From NCBI GenBank assembly GCA_902518895.1, contig CABYHL010000001.1:145038-195074 (forward strand): a stretch of 50,037 nt of DNA, written 5' to 3'. Positions 1-8,316 of this stretch are shown here, piece after piece. Position numbers and translations under genes: made by a program. Source of the DNA: an uncultured Alphaproteobacteria bacterium (GTDB lineage Bacteria; Pseudomonadota; Alphaproteobacteria; HIMB59; GCA-002718135). Position 1 is the stretch's first letter, and each line of letters opens with the position of its first letter. The notes below the pieces were generated by a model, which was not told the origin of the DNA, searched no databases, and saw only the letters and a program-made list of their open reading frames with translations.

Positions 1-1
1 A

Positions 2-184
2 TTATCTCTAAAATGGATTTTAATGCATGAAGCTGTGAGTGTTGTTATTCCGGGTGCAAAAAATAAGGATCATGTAGATCTAAATACTGCCTCTAGTGAA
101 GTTAATGAAATTTCTTCTTTGATGGATAAAATCAGTAATATTTACACAGAGTACTTTTTTGATGATGTGCATCATCGTTGGTAA
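2..184 (+). CDS. Aldo/keto reductase, C-terminal end (5' truncated by window)
   Basis: The open frame entering at base 2 reads 60 residues to a TAA at 182-184. It contains LKWILMHEAVSVVIPGA followed by an Asn-containing helix (LNTAS). This matches the C-terminal part of the aldo/keto reductase TIM barrel, where a (A/S)VVIPG(A/T) strand and the following helix contact NADP(H). Such enzymes are cytosolic NADPH-dependent carbonyl reductases; the substrate cannot be told from this fragment. The frame overlaps the proposed start of the MFS gene by a few bases, so the two may be co-transcribed. The N-terminus and catalytic Tyr lie outside the window. Confidence 0.75.
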   Translation, partial: LSLKWILMHEAVSVVIPGAKNKDHVDLNTASSEVNEISSLMDKISNIYTEYFFDDVHHRW

Positions 185-1338
185 AAAATTTTGTGTTAGA
201 AGAAAATATAATTTTTAGAAGAGCTACGCTTGCATCAGTAATTACTTCTACCTATCCAATGATAGTCGTGGGTTGTTATTTTGGAATAACACCTTGGAAT
301 ATGGAAAGACTTTCAATTGACGAGTCTGATTTAAGCTATGCAATATTACTTTTTGGTATTTTTTTTATAATTTCTAATCAAGTTGCTGGAAGGATATTAG
401 TCCCAAAATATGGAACTAAATTAGTTATGACTTTAGCTTTTCCTATTGTTACATTTTCCGCCTTATTGACTGTTATTTCCTCATCATATTTTTATTTTTT
501 ATTAACTTTTATATCTGGCGGAATAGGATGGGGTGCTTCTGGACCAATTGGAGGTATACATAGTCAACTTATTGAAAGACATTTTAAAAAAATTATTACA
601 CCGTATTATGCCATGGGATTTAATTTAGGAATTCTCCTTGGAGGGGGATTAGCGGGTTTAATAATGAGAAATAATTATGAACCTTACATATCGTTTACGA
701 TTTTATCATTTTTATCAATCTTAGTTTCCTCTTTTGTATATTCTTATGGATTACCTCGAGATTTAGATTTTAAAGGCGAAGGTGAGAGATTTAAATTTCC
801 AGAGACGAATGTTCTTTTATTTGGATTTTTGTTATTTTTTGTTTTTGGATCAGGTGGAATAATTATGGATTGGTCGACATTATGGTTGTCAAAAGATTTA
901 AATACTCCTCTATACTTAGCAAGTATGGGATTAATCTTTTTTAGCATTGGAGGGATTTTTGCAAATTTATTTTCAAATTCTTTGATTAATTTATTCACTG
1001 AAAAAGTTGTAGGTTGTCACTTTGTGATGATTGGCGCAGCTATAATGTTTTTGTCTTTATTAACAAATAACTTCTATATTATACTAGGTGTTCTATGTAT
1101 TTATGGATTTGCTATTGCAAATTTAGTTCCTATAATAATTCGACAAGCGGTTAAACAATCCAATGAAAGTATCCCAATGACTGTAACTAATCTTATAACA
1201 ATTGGATTGTCTTCTACAATGATTTTACCTGCTGGAATTGGTTTTCTAGCTGAAACATATTCATTAACATTAAATATGTATTTATTAACCTTTGTAGTAT
1301 TTATTTGTGCGGTTATATTTATGCTTAAATATAAATAA
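178..1338 (+). CDS. MFS family transporter
   Basis: A 386-residue, very hydrophobic protein with about 12 predicted membrane spans and glycine-rich helices (GGIGWGASGPIGG near residue 115; GILLGGGLAGLI near 150). This is the layout of the major facilitator superfamily, which moves small solutes across the inner membrane by proton coupling or facilitated diffusion. A charged, poorly hydrophobic stretch around residues 190-210 is the usual central loop between the two six-helix halves. The start is uncertain: TTG at 178 overlaps the upstream reductase stop, and GTG at 193 is an alternative; neither has a clear Shine-Dalgarno. The stop shares one base with the next gene's ATG, implying translational coupling. 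The substrate is not deducible. Confidence 0.8.
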   Translation: MVKNFVLEENIIFRRATLASVITSTYPMIVVGCYFGITPWNMERLSIDESDLSYAILLFGIFFIISNQVAGRILVPKYGTKLVMTLAFPIVTFSALLTVISSSYFYFLLTFISGGIGWGASGPIGGIHSQLIERHFKKIITPYYAMGFNLGILLGGGLAGLIMRNNYEPYISFTILSFLSILVSSFVYSYGLPRDLDFKGEGERFKFPETNVLLFGFLLFFVFGSGGIIMDWSTLWLSKDLNTPLYLASMGLIFFSIGGIFANLFSNSLINLFTEKVVGCHFVMIGAAIMFLSLLTNNFYIILGVLCIYGFAIANLVPIIIRQAVKQSNESIPMTVTNLITIGLSSTMILPAGIGFLAETYSLTLNMYLLTFVVFICAVIFMLKYK

Positions 1339-2144
1339 TGGCTAAACTTAAAATATCTCAAATTCAATTTAGTGCTAGTCACATAGCAAATTTAAATGCA
1401 AAAAATTTAGAACAAAATTTTAAAAAAACATTAAAATTTAAACCTCATTTGATTTGCACACCAGAATGCTCTAACATTATTACTAATGATAAAAATTTTT
1501 TATTATTAAATGCTCCATATCAAAATACATGCCCAGTTTTAAAAATGGCAAAAAATTTTGCTAAAAAAAATAAGGTTAATATAAATCTTGGTTCTTTACT
1601 CTTAAAAGTAAAAAAACAACGCAAACTAGTTAACAGATCTTTTTTTATTGATAATCATGGAGTGATAAAAAAAACATATGATAAAATTCATATGTTTGAT
1701 GTCAAAATTAATAATAATGAAAAACATCAAGAATCATATTTATTTAAATCAGGAAATAAAATAATTTTTACAAAAATTAATAATATTAAATTAGGAATGA
1801 CAATTTGTTATGATTTACGATTTCCTAATTTGTATAGGCAGCTTGCTAAAAAAGATTGTTCAATTATTTTAGTTCCTGCTGCTTTTACTAGACCAACCGG
1901 AAAAGATCATTGGGAGGTTCTGAATAGATCACGAGCTATAGAGAATAATGTTTTTATTGTAGCAACAGGTATGTGTGGAAATCATCATATGAAAAGAAAA
2001 ACTTATGGATATTCTCTTGTAGCAGATCCATGGGGGAATATTGTAAATAGTACTAAAAATAAGCCTGCAATTCTTAATTCAACGATTAATATTTCTGATG
2101 TTAAAAATATAAGAAAAAAAATTCCTTCTCTAAAATATGACTAA
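1338..2144 (+). CDS. Carbon-nitrogen hydrolase (nitrilase/omega-amidase-like)
   Basis: A 268-residue enzyme of the nitrilase superfamily, the usual length for a single-domain member. The Glu-Lys-Cys triad is visible: Glu43 in TPECSN, Lys116 in YDKIHMFD and Cys157 in GMTICYDLRFP. These enzymes hydrolyse amide or nitrile bonds in the cytosol through a thioester on the Cys. The DKIHLFD- and CYDLRFP-type motifs resemble the Nit1/Nit2 branch, which acts on deaminated glutathione or omega-amidic acids; that specific activity is inference. The ATG overlaps the MFS stop by one base and the end overlaps the methyltransferase by 8 bases, so all three appear to be one operon. Confidence 0.88.
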   Translation: MAKLKISQIQFSASHIANLNAKNLEQNFKKTLKFKPHLICTPECSNIITNDKNFLLLNAPYQNTCPVLKMAKNFAKKNKVNINLGSLLLKVKKQRKLVNRSFFIDNHGVIKKTYDKIHMFDVKINNNEKHQESYLFKSGNKIIFTKINNIKLGMTICYDLRFPNLYRQLAKKDCSIILVPAAFTRPTGKDHWEVLNRSRAIENNVFIVATGMCGNHHMKRKTYGYSLVADPWGNIVNSTKNKPAILNSTINISDVKNIRKKIPSLKYD

Positions 2145-2760
2145 TTTTAAATCATTAGTTTCAGGCGTTGGAAATTTAAATAAAACTAGAAAATATTATG
2201 ATGATTGGTCAGTAAAATATGATGAAACACTTAAGTTATGGAATTATCAAGCACCTAAAAAGAGCATTAAATTTTTAAAAGAAACAACTAATTTTAAACC
2301 AAAAAATATCTTAGATTTAGCATGTGGAACTGGTTTATTTGGTGCTGAATTAAAAAAAGTTTATCCAAAAAGTCATATTTATGGTTCAGATATTTCAAAA
2401 AAAAGCCTGAAAATTTCATCAGGAAAAAAAATTTATAAAAAATTACAAATAAAAAATTTCGAACAATTACATCATTATAAAATAAAATTTGATCTCATTT
2501 CCCTGATTGGCTCCATAACGTATTGCAAAAACTTTGACAAATTTTTTGCTAATATTAATAAAAATATTAAAGAAAAAGGCTTTGTACTATTTACCCATAG
2601 AATAGATTTATGGGAGAAACAGGATTTTTTAAGTATTTTAAAAAAACATCAAAAGTCATTAAAAATCAATAAAATTTCTAGACCATTAAATTATCTACCT
2701 TTGAACAATGATTTCAAAAATAAAATAAAAATAAAAATTGTTTTATTACAAAAATATTAA
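2137..2760 (+). CDS. Class I SAM-dependent methyltransferase
   Basis: A 207-residue protein with the SAM-binding motif I ILDLACGTGLFG at residues 58-69, an acidic motif II end (SDIS, about residue 87) and a motif IV-like strand (FDLISLIGS). These are the marks of a Rossmann-fold class I methyltransferase. The N-terminal YYDDWSVKYDE resembles the entry helix of small-molecule methyltransferases of the UbiE/Williams-Beuren-like type. The substrate is unknown. The C-terminal part is Lys-rich and lacks an obvious extra domain. It is the last gene before a strong terminator at about 2852-2887 and overlaps the nitrilase gene by 8 bases. Confidence 0.85.
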   Translation: MTNFKSLVSGVGNLNKTRKYYDDWSVKYDETLKLWNYQAPKKSIKFLKETTNFKPKNILDLACGTGLFGAELKKVYPKSHIYGSDISKKSLKISSGKKIYKKLQIKNFEQLHHYKIKFDLISLIGSITYCKNFDKFFANINKNIKEKGFVLFTHRIDLWEKQDFLSILKKHQKSLKINKISRPLNYLPLNNDFKNKIKIKIVLLQKY

Positions 2761-2851
2761 AATTTAGGCTTTTTAATTAAAAAATTTGAGCCAAAACCGA
2801 GAATCGGGTATTTATTACTTAGGTTTATTTTCTATCCATAAACCAACGATG

Positions 2852-2887
2852 AAAAGAAGGGATATTCGCCGTGTCCCTTCTTTTTTT
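2852..2887 (+). terminator. Rho-independent terminator
   Basis: GAAGGGA (2856-2862) pairs with TCCCTTC (2874-2880), extended by AAAA/TTTT, around an 11-base loop and followed by a T run. It ends the plus-strand methyltransferase operon. The A run on the other side could let it also act for the minus-strand mntR transcript. The 90 bases between the methyltransferase stop and this hairpin contain two more short inverted repeats: CCGA/TCGG at 2797-2807 and GGTTTA/TAAACC at 2822-2844. Confidence 0.85.
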
Positions 2888-2924
2888 ATACACTAGATAA
2901 AATTGATTTGGCAATAAATTAAAT

Positions 2925-3338
2925 TTATTTTTTCGAGTTAAAATTATCCATTTTTCGAAGTGTCTTTTCACTAACATGATGCTCTATTCCTTCAGCATCT
3001 TCTGAAGCTGTATTCTTGTCTAAACCAAGATTTAGTAAAAAATTGAATACAATATTATGCCTTTTTTTTGACTCACTGGCTATTTTTTGACCTTTAAAAG
3101 TTAAAAAAATTGATCGATAAGGTTCTCTTTTAATGAAACCCTGTGTTTGTAATCTTTGTATTGTTTTATTGGCTGTGGCTTGTGCAATACCCAAGCTTTC
3201 AGCAATATCAACAATACGAGCTTCACCTTTGGAATTTAAAAGTTCTGCTATTAGTTCTAAATAATCTTCAGTATTTTCTGTTTTATGAGCATTTCGGACT
3301 TTACTGAATGACATCCTTTTTTTTAACATAATAATCAA
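2925..3338 (-). CDS. mntR: Manganese-responsive regulator MntR (DtxR family)
   Basis: A 137-residue protein with an N-terminal winged helix-turn-helix (about residues 25-85; EARIVDIAESLGIAQATANK is the HTH) and a C-terminal metal-binding/dimerisation part containing the SKKRHNIV helix and EGIEHHVSE, the His/Glu-rich motif of MntR. MntR-type proteins bind DNA when loaded with Mn(II) and repress uptake genes. There is no SH3-like third domain, as expected for MntR rather than IdeR/DtxR. It is transcribed away from a manganese transporter gene, 56 bases apart, which strongly supports the role. The start is ambiguous among ATGs at 3338, 3329 and 3314; none has a convincing Shine-Dalgarno. Confidence 0.9.
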   Translation of the reverse strand: MIIMLKKRMSFSKVRNAHKTENTEDYLELIAELLNSKGEARIVDIAESLGIAQATANKTIQRLQTQGFIKREPYRSIFLTFKGQKIASESKKRHNIVFNFLLNLGLDKNTASEDAEGIEHHVSEKTLRKMDNFNSKK

Positions 3339-3362
3339 TAAAAATTAACAGAAAATGTAGCC

Positions 3363-3383
3363 ATAGCTATATTTATTAGCTAT
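3363..3383. promoter_or_regulatory. Candidate MntR operator in mntR-mntX intergenic region
   Basis: The 56-base gap between the divergent genes holds two copies of a small palindrome-like unit, ATAGCTAT at 3363-3370 and TTAGCTAT at 3376-3383, spaced 13 bases start to start (about 1.25 helical turns). A position overlapping both divergent promoters and a symmetric repeated half-site are what a dimeric repressor would need. Assignment to MntR is inference from context, because I cannot compare it with a binding matrix. Confidence 0.5.
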
Positions 3384-3394
3384 ATATACATTTA

Positions 3395-4543
3395 ATGAAT
3401 GCGCTAATTAACGCTATTAATGAAAAAACAAAGATTATTCTTGAGAATGATGGAAGGTTATTAAAGAAATCTTTCTTTGGTCTATTATTACTTTCTCTTG
3501 TTTTTCAAGGAGGTGAATTCGGCGAAGTTATACGATCGTCAATGATAGATGCTTATATTCAGGTATCTGTTTTTGTAGGATTTACATTATTTGTTTTTAT
3601 TGGCTTGGATAGTTTAACAAAATTTGATGTAAAAAATTTTTTATCTAAGACACAAAAGTTCCATGTTGGTATAGCTGCTTTTTTAGGGGCAATACCTGGA
3701 TGTGGTGGAGCTATAATAGTTGTAACGCAATATATCCAGGGCCGTATTTCTTTTGGGTCTTTAGTCGCTGTGTTAACAGCAACAATGGGTGATGCAGCTT
3801 TTTTAATACTTGCTATTGAGCCCACAACAGGACTTTTAATATTTGGTATTGGAATAATTGTTGGATCAATTTCAGGTTATATAATTGATTTTATTCATGG
3901 CATAAATTTTATGCAATCAGAGACAAAAATAAAAGTTGAATTTGAAAAAATAAATAAAACTTTTGTATCGAATTTTAATTTCTTTTGGCTTTTTTTATTT
4001 ATCCCTGGTTTTATTTTAGGTATTCTAGTTGCATTCCAGATAGAATTTTCACCAGCTTACAACTCACTTTTAGTTTTTGTAGCATCTGCTGGAGCAATAC
4101 TTTCAATATTTATGTGGTCATTAAATCCATTAAGTGATTTTCAATGCTCAACTGACAAAAGTAGAGGATTATTATCAAGAGTAGTAGATACAACTAATTT
4201 TGTAACCACCTGGGTCATCAGTGGTTTTCTTGTCTTTGAAATATTTATGTACTTTACAAGTTTAGATTTAAAAATATTTTTTGATTTATGGCTACCGTTT
4301 GTTCCATTGGTAGCAATTCTATTTGGTTTTTTACCTGGTTGTGGACCGCAAGTTGTTGTAGCAACGTTTTATCTAAATGGCTTTATTCCTCTTTCTGCTG
4401 AGCTTGGTAATGCTATTTCAAATGATGGTGATGCTTTATTCCCAGCAATTGCTCTTGCCCCAAAAGCTGCGATTTTAGCAACCCTTTATAGTGCAATTCC
4501 TGCATTAGTTGTTGCCTACGGATATTTTTACCTATTTGAGTAA
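3395..4543 (+). CDS. mntX: MntX-type manganese transporter (10TM putative heavy-metal transporter family)
   Basis: A 382-residue inner-membrane protein with about ten hydrophobic segments in two repeated halves. Each half carries the same re-entrant-type motif: GAIPGCGGA near residue 98 and GFLPGCGPQ near residue 314, followed in each half by an acidic motif (TATMGDAAF and SNDGDALFP). This internal duplication and the PGCG pairs fit the putative manganese transporter family known in marine bacteria as MntX and related to 10TM heavy-metal transporters. The divergent mntR is the strongest functional clue: Mn(II) import would be repressed by MntR. The direction of transport is inferred from context; export is the alternative. 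The ATG at 3395 follows the candidate operator directly, with no obvious Shine-Dalgarno. Confidence 0.78.
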   Translation: MNALINAINEKTKIILENDGRLLKKSFFGLLLLSLVFQGGEFGEVIRSSMIDAYIQVSVFVGFTLFVFIGLDSLTKFDVKNFLSKTQKFHVGIAAFLGAIPGCGGAIIVVTQYIQGRISFGSLVAVLTATMGDAAFLILAIEPTTGLLIFGIGIIVGSISGYIIDFIHGINFMQSETKIKVEFEKINKTFVSNFNFFWLFLFIPGFILGILVAFQIEFSPAYNSLLVFVASAGAILSIFMWSLNPLSDFQCSTDKSRGLLSRVVDTTNFVTTWVISGFLVFEIFMYFTSLDLKIFFDLWLPFVPLVAILFGFLPGCGPQVVVATFYLNGFIPLSAELGNAISNDGDALFPAIALAPKAAILATLYSAIPALVVAYGYFYLFE

Positions 4544-4547
4544 AATC

Positions 4548-4694
4548 TTGAAGAAAAACTTACCATCAAAAGTTTGTATTGTTTGCAATAAGCCTTTCTC
4601 TTGGAGAAAAAAATGGGAAAGAGATTGGAAGAATGTTTTATATTGTTCTAAGAAATGCTCTAAAAATGGATTAAAAAAAAATAATAATAATTAA
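4548..4694 (+). CDS. DUF2256 family zinc-ribbon-like small protein
   Basis: A 48-residue basic protein beginning [10 protein letters not shown] with a CxxC (residues 10-13), then [11 protein letters not shown] and a second Cys pair in YCSKKCS. This is the signature of DUF2256, short four-Cys proteins presumed to bind zinc. Members often sit near photolyase/cryptochrome genes, but none is in this window. The TTG start at 4548 is chosen because it gives the family N-terminus and lies 4 bases after the mntX stop; the frame is open further upstream inside mntX. Function unknown. Confidence 0.78.
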   Translation: MKKNLPSKVCIVCNKPFSWRKKWERDWKNVLYCSKKCSKNGLKKNNNN

Positions 4695-4703
4695 ATCTTA
4701 TTT

Positions 4704-4853
4704 ATGACAGATAAATTAAATAAAGAAAAAGATACACATCAAGCAAAAGATGATTCTAAAAAAGAAATACGCTTAACGAGATTAAAAAGGTTAGAAAAAA
4801 AACTGAAATCAAATATTTTAAAAAGAAAACAAGCTATTAGCAAAAATGGATAA
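4704..4853 (+). CDS. Small basic protein of unknown function upstream of murA
   Basis: An ATG-initiated frame of 49 residues, rich in Lys/Arg, Glu and Asp, with no Cys and no membrane segment. The middle part (ERLTRLKRL-like spacing of Leu and Lys) suggests an amphipathic helix or short coiled coil. I do not recognise a family. It is supported by position: it starts 9 bases after the DUF2256 stop and its stop codon overlaps the murA start by 8 bases, the same coupling seen between real genes throughout this window. Very AT-rich sequence can give such frames by chance, so it remains tentative. Confidence 0.5.
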   Translation: MTDKLNKEKDTHQAKDDSKKEIRLTRLKRLEKKLKSNILKRKQAISKNG

Positions 4854-6102
4854 ATTAATAATAAAAGGAGGTTCAAAAATTTCTGGTTCAGTTAATGTTC
4901 ATGGATCAAAAAATGCTGCATTACCAATAATTGTATCCTCTCTTTTATCTGAAAAAACTTTAAAACTTTCAAATGTACCTAATGTAGTTGATGTTCTAAA
5001 TTTAATAAAATTACTAAATAATTATGGTGTAAAAATTGAACACAAAAAAAATAAATTAAAAATAAATCCATCAAAAATTAAGAATCTATCAGCAGATTAT
5101 GATGTCGTGCGAAAAATGAGAGCCTCTATATTGATTCTAGGTCCACTACTTTCTCGATTTGGTGAGGCTAGAATATCTTTGCCAGGAGGATGTGCCATTG
5201 GAACTAGGCCAATAGATATACATCTTGATGGTTTATCAAAATTGGGAGCTAATTTTGATATTCAAAATGGCTTTGTTGTTGGTAGTGTAAAATCACAATT
5301 GATTGGTAATAAAATTAAATTACCTTTTCCAAGTGTAGGAGCTACCGAAAACATACTAATGGCCTCGATATTGGCAAAAGGTGAAACTAAAATTTCTAAT
5401 GCTGCAAGAGAACCAGAAATAGAAGATTTATCAAACTGTCTTATAAAAATGGGTGCAAAAATAGAAGGCCATGGAACAAAAACTATTCTTGTGCAAGGTG
5501 TTACAAATTTAAAAAAAGCAGAGCATCAGATAATTGCTGATAGAATTGTAGCTGGCACATATATAATTGCAGCTTTGATGTTAAATTCAACTTTAGAAAT
5601 AAATAATTTTAATTCTATTTATTTAAAATCCTTAATTGATATTTTAAAAAAAATGGGTGCAAAATTAAAAGTAAGTAAAAATTCGATAAAAGTCTCTAAA
5701 GGATCAAAACTAAAATCTACTAGTCTTTCAACTAGTCCATATCCAGGTTTCCCAACTGATTTACAAGCTCAGCTAATGTCTCTTATGTGTGTCTCTGATG
5801 GGAAGTCAAAAATTAAAGAAACAATTTTTGAAAATAGATTTATGCATGTTCCTGAACTGAATCGATTAGGTGCAAATATTACAGTAGAAAAAGATACAGC
5901 TACAATTATAGGTAATCAAACATTCAAAGGAGCGCAGGTAATGGCTAGTGATTTACGAGCTAGCATAAGTTTAGTGTTAGCTGCTATGAATGCAAACGGT
6001 CAAACAACACTAAATCGTGTCTATCATCTTGATAGAGGCTATGAAAATATTGAAAAAACATTAGGTGGCTTGGGAGTAAATATAAAAAGAAAGAAAAACT
6101 AA
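4846..6102 (+). CDS. murA: UDP-N-acetylglucosamine 1-carboxyvinyltransferase MurA
   Basis: A 418-residue enzyme, full length for MurA, catalysing transfer of enolpyruvate from PEP to UDP-GlcNAc, the first committed step of peptidoglycan synthesis in the cytosol. The Lys22-Asn23 pair in GSKNAALP binds substrate. Cys116 in LPGGCAIGTRPIDIHL is the catalytic Cys that fosfomycin alkylates; Asp variants of this residue give resistance, so this enzyme looks fosfomycin-sensitive. The PGFPTDLQAQ motif in the second half carries the conserved Asp. The start overlaps the upstream small frame. An A/T-only hairpin right after the stop (about 6092-6120) is at best a weak terminator before hisG. Confidence 0.97.
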   Translation: MDKLIIKGGSKISGSVNVHGSKNAALPIIVSSLLSEKTLKLSNVPNVVDVLNLIKLLNNYGVKIEHKKNKLKINPSKIKNLSADYDVVRKMRASILILGPLLSRFGEARISLPGGCAIGTRPIDIHLDGLSKLGANFDIQNGFVVGSVKSQLIGNKIKLPFPSVGATENILMASILAKGETKISNAAREPEIEDLSNCLIKMGAKIEGHGTKTILVQGVTNLKKAEHQIIADRIVAGTYIIAALMLNSTLEINNFNSIYLKSLIDILKKMGAKLKVSKNSIKVSKGSKLKSTSLSTSPYPGFPTDLQAQLMSLMCVSDGKSKIKETIFENRFMHVPELNRLGANITVEKDTATIIGNQTFKGAQVMASDLRASISLVLAAMNANGQTTLNRVYHLDRGYENIEKTLGGLGVNIKRKKN

Positions 6103-6148
6103 CTTTTTCTAGTTTTTTCTTTGATCACAATATAAAAGCCTGCAATTT

Positions 6149-6796
6149 ATGAGCAAAATAGTTATTGCAGTACCAAGAGGCAGAATAACAAAAGAATGTA
6201 AAAACTTGTTACTTAAAACAAGTTTTGCCCCTGATCCTCTACTATTTGATAAAGATACAAGAAAGTTAACTTTTAAATCTAAAAAAAGAAATATTGAGTA
6301 TATTAAAGTAAGAGCCTTTGATGCATGTACATTTGTTGCTTTTGGAGCTGCGCAAATAGGCATTGCTGGTGAAGATGTAATTAATGAATTTGATTACTCA
6401 GAAATATATGCTCCGCTGGATTTAAATATTGGTCATTGTCGAATTTCTGTAGCTGCTCTGAAATCTTTATTAAAAAAAGAGGATCCAGAAACATGGAGTA
6501 ATATAAGAATTGCAACTAAATACCCAAATATTACTAAAAAATTTTTCTATAATAAGGGAATACAAGTAGAAATTATCAAACTAAGTGGTTCAATGGAATT
6601 AGCCCCCTCTTTAAATATGTGTAGAAGAATTGTAGATTTAGTTTCTACCGGAAAAACATTGAAGGAGAATGGTTTGACTGAAATTGAAGAAATAATGAAA
6701 ATTCAATCTAAATTAATTGTTAATAGATCAGCTTATAAGACAAATATGAATGAGGTTTCAAAAATTATTTCTGAAATAGGTACTTTTGTAAAATGA
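6149..6796 (+). CDS. hisG: ATP phosphoribosyltransferase, short form HisG
   Basis: A 215-residue protein that starts IVIAVPRGRI and ends right after the two catalytic domains, with LSGSMELAP and LNMCRRIVDLVSTGKTLKENGL as the PRPP-binding part. It catalyses ATP + PRPP to phosphoribosyl-ATP, the first step of histidine biosynthesis. It lacks the C-terminal ACT-like regulatory domain of the long form (about 280-300 residues), so it is HisG-S, which needs the HisRS-like partner HisZ for activity and feedback inhibition. No hisZ is in this window. It overlaps hisD by 4 bases, so the two form a his mini-operon. Confidence 0.95.
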   Translation: MSKIVIAVPRGRITKECKNLLLKTSFAPDPLLFDKDTRKLTFKSKKRNIEYIKVRAFDACTFVAFGAAQIGIAGEDVINEFDYSEIYAPLDLNIGHCRISVAALKSLLKKEDPETWSNIRIATKYPNITKKFFYNKGIQVEIIKLSGSMELAPSLNMCRRIVDLVSTGKTLKENGLTEIEEIMKIQSKLIVNRSAYKTNMNEVSKIISEIGTFVK

Positions 6797-8073
6797 AAAT
6801 AATAAAGTTTAACACAAATTTTTATAACCAACTTCAAACAATAATTGAAAAAAGAAATTCATTATCAAGTAAATCAATTCAAGGAGATGTAAAAAAAATT
6901 ATTTATGATGTAAAAAAAAATGGCGATAAATCTCTAATTAAGTATGCGGCAAAATTTGATAAAGTTAAAATTAGCAAAAATGATCTTAGTTTAGATTTAT
7001 CTAAAATAAAAATACAATCTAAAGTTGAGCCACAAATATTTAATAGTTTTAAAAAAGCTATAAAAAATATTTCATCATTTCACAAAAAACAATTACCTAA
7101 AAATATTATCTATACTAATAATGGTGCAACATTGAAATCTGTATGGAAACCTATTGATTCAGTTGGCTTATATGTACCTGGAGGAAGGGCTTTTTATCCC
7201 TCATCTTTAATTATGAATGCAGTACCTGCAATCATAGCTGGAGTAAAAAGAATTGTTTGTATAACACCACCAACTAAATCAATTAATCCATATTTTATAA
7301 AATTAATAAAGGAATTAGGTATTAACGAAACATATTTTGTAGGAGGAGCTCAAGCTATTAGCGCGCTAACTTTTGGCACTCAAACTATTGAGCCAGTAAA
7401 CAAAATATTTGGACCTGGTAATGCTTATGTAGCAGAGGCAAAAAAACAATTGTATGGAAAAGTAGGTATAGATTTACTAGCAGGACCATCTGAAATAATA
7501 GTTGTTGCAAACAACAACAATAATCCAGATTGGGTAGCTTCAGATCTAATAGCTCAAGCAGAACATGATGAAAATGCGCAATCAATTTTAATTACGGATA
7601 GTAAAGATTTTGTAACTAAAGTCTTAAGTTCAATTAAAAAAATTAAAAAAGATTTATCAAAAAAGAAAATAATTGAAAAAAGTTTAAATAATAATGGAAT
7701 TATTGCTTTGGTCGATAATATAGAACTTGCTTCAGAAATTATAAATTTTGTTGCACCAGAACATTTACATATTCACATTTCTAATAATAAAAAATTATTA
7801 TCAAAAATAAATAATGCTGGTGGTATATTTTTAGGTGAGTATTCTGTTGAAGCTTTTGGTGATTATATTGTAGGAACTAATCATGTATTGCCGACATCAG
7901 GAGCGGCAAAATTTTCATCAGGGTTAGGTGTTTTAGATTTTATGAAAAGAACCTCTGTTGTTGAGATGAATAAAAAATCTTTTAGTGCTCTTTCAAAAGA
8001 TACTCAAAAAATGTCGGGACTTGAAGGTTTAGATGGACATAAATTATCAGTTAAAATTAGACAAAAGAAATAA
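6793..8073 (+). CDS. hisD: Histidinol dehydrogenase
   Basis: A 426-residue enzyme, typical length, that oxidises L-histidinol to L-histidine with two NAD+ in the last two steps of histidine biosynthesis. Visible motifs are GLYVPGGRAFYPSSLIMNAVPA (substrate/NAD region, about residue 124 on), GPGNAYVAEAKKQLYG, LLAGPSEIIVVA and the AEHDENAQS zinc-site region. The catalytic Glu-His pair sits in VAPEHLHIHI, and GTNHVLPTSGAAKFSSGL is near the end with a further zinc-binding His close to the C-terminus (LDGHKLSV). It starts inside the last codons of hisG (4-base overlap). The distance to infA is 24 bases, so read-through is likely. Confidence 0.97.
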   Translation: MKIIKFNTNFYNQLQTIIEKRNSLSSKSIQGDVKKIIYDVKKNGDKSLIKYAAKFDKVKISKNDLSLDLSKIKIQSKVEPQIFNSFKKAIKNISSFHKKQLPKNIIYTNNGATLKSVWKPIDSVGLYVPGGRAFYPSSLIMNAVPAIIAGVKRIVCITPPTKSINPYFIKLIKELGINETYFVGGAQAISALTFGTQTIEPVNKIFGPGNAYVAEAKKQLYGKVGIDLLAGPSEIIVVANNNNNPDWVASDLIAQAEHDENAQSILITDSKDFVTKVLSSIKKIKKDLSKKKIIEKSLNNNGIIALVDNIELASEIINFVAPEHLHIHISNNKKLLSKINNAGGIFLGEYSVEAFGDYIVGTNHVLPTSGAAKFSSGLGVLDFMKRTSVVEMNKKSFSALSKDTQKMSGLEGLDGHKLSVKIRQKK

Positions 8074-8097
8074 TATTTACTATAAGCTTATAAAAAT

Positions 8098-8316
8098 ATG
8101 CCAAAAGAAGGATCGATTGAATTTCAAGGAGTTGTCTTAGAACTTCTTCCAAACGCAATGTTTAAAGTAAAATTAGAAAATGATCATGAAATTCTAGCTC
8201 ATTCATCAGGTAAAATGAGAAAAAATAGAATAAGAGTATTAGCTGGTGATAAAGTGACAGTAGAAATGACACCTTATGATTTAACAAAAGGCAGAATTAC
8301 TTTTAGATGGAAATAA
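8098..8316 (+). CDS. infA: Translation initiation factor IF-1
   Basis: A 72-residue single OB-fold protein, exactly the usual length. The text runs from [19 protein letters not shown] through the conserved [19 protein letters not shown] to [13 protein letters not shown] KGRITFRWK at the end. IF-1 binds the A site of the 30S subunit and works with IF-2 and IF-3 in initiator tRNA selection. In many alphaproteobacteria infA is followed by maf and then yacG; here yacG follows directly, starting inside the last codons of infA, so maf is absent from this position. Confidence 0.97.
   Translation: MPKEGSIEFQGVVLELLPNAMFKVKLENDHEILAHSSGKMRKNRIRVLAGDKVTVEMTPYDLTKGRITFRWK

Noticed and set aside
6092..6120. 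Hairpin of A-T pairs after murA as a terminator
   Set aside because: All-A/T stem with a bulge next to hisG; too weak to claim in a genome this AT-rich.
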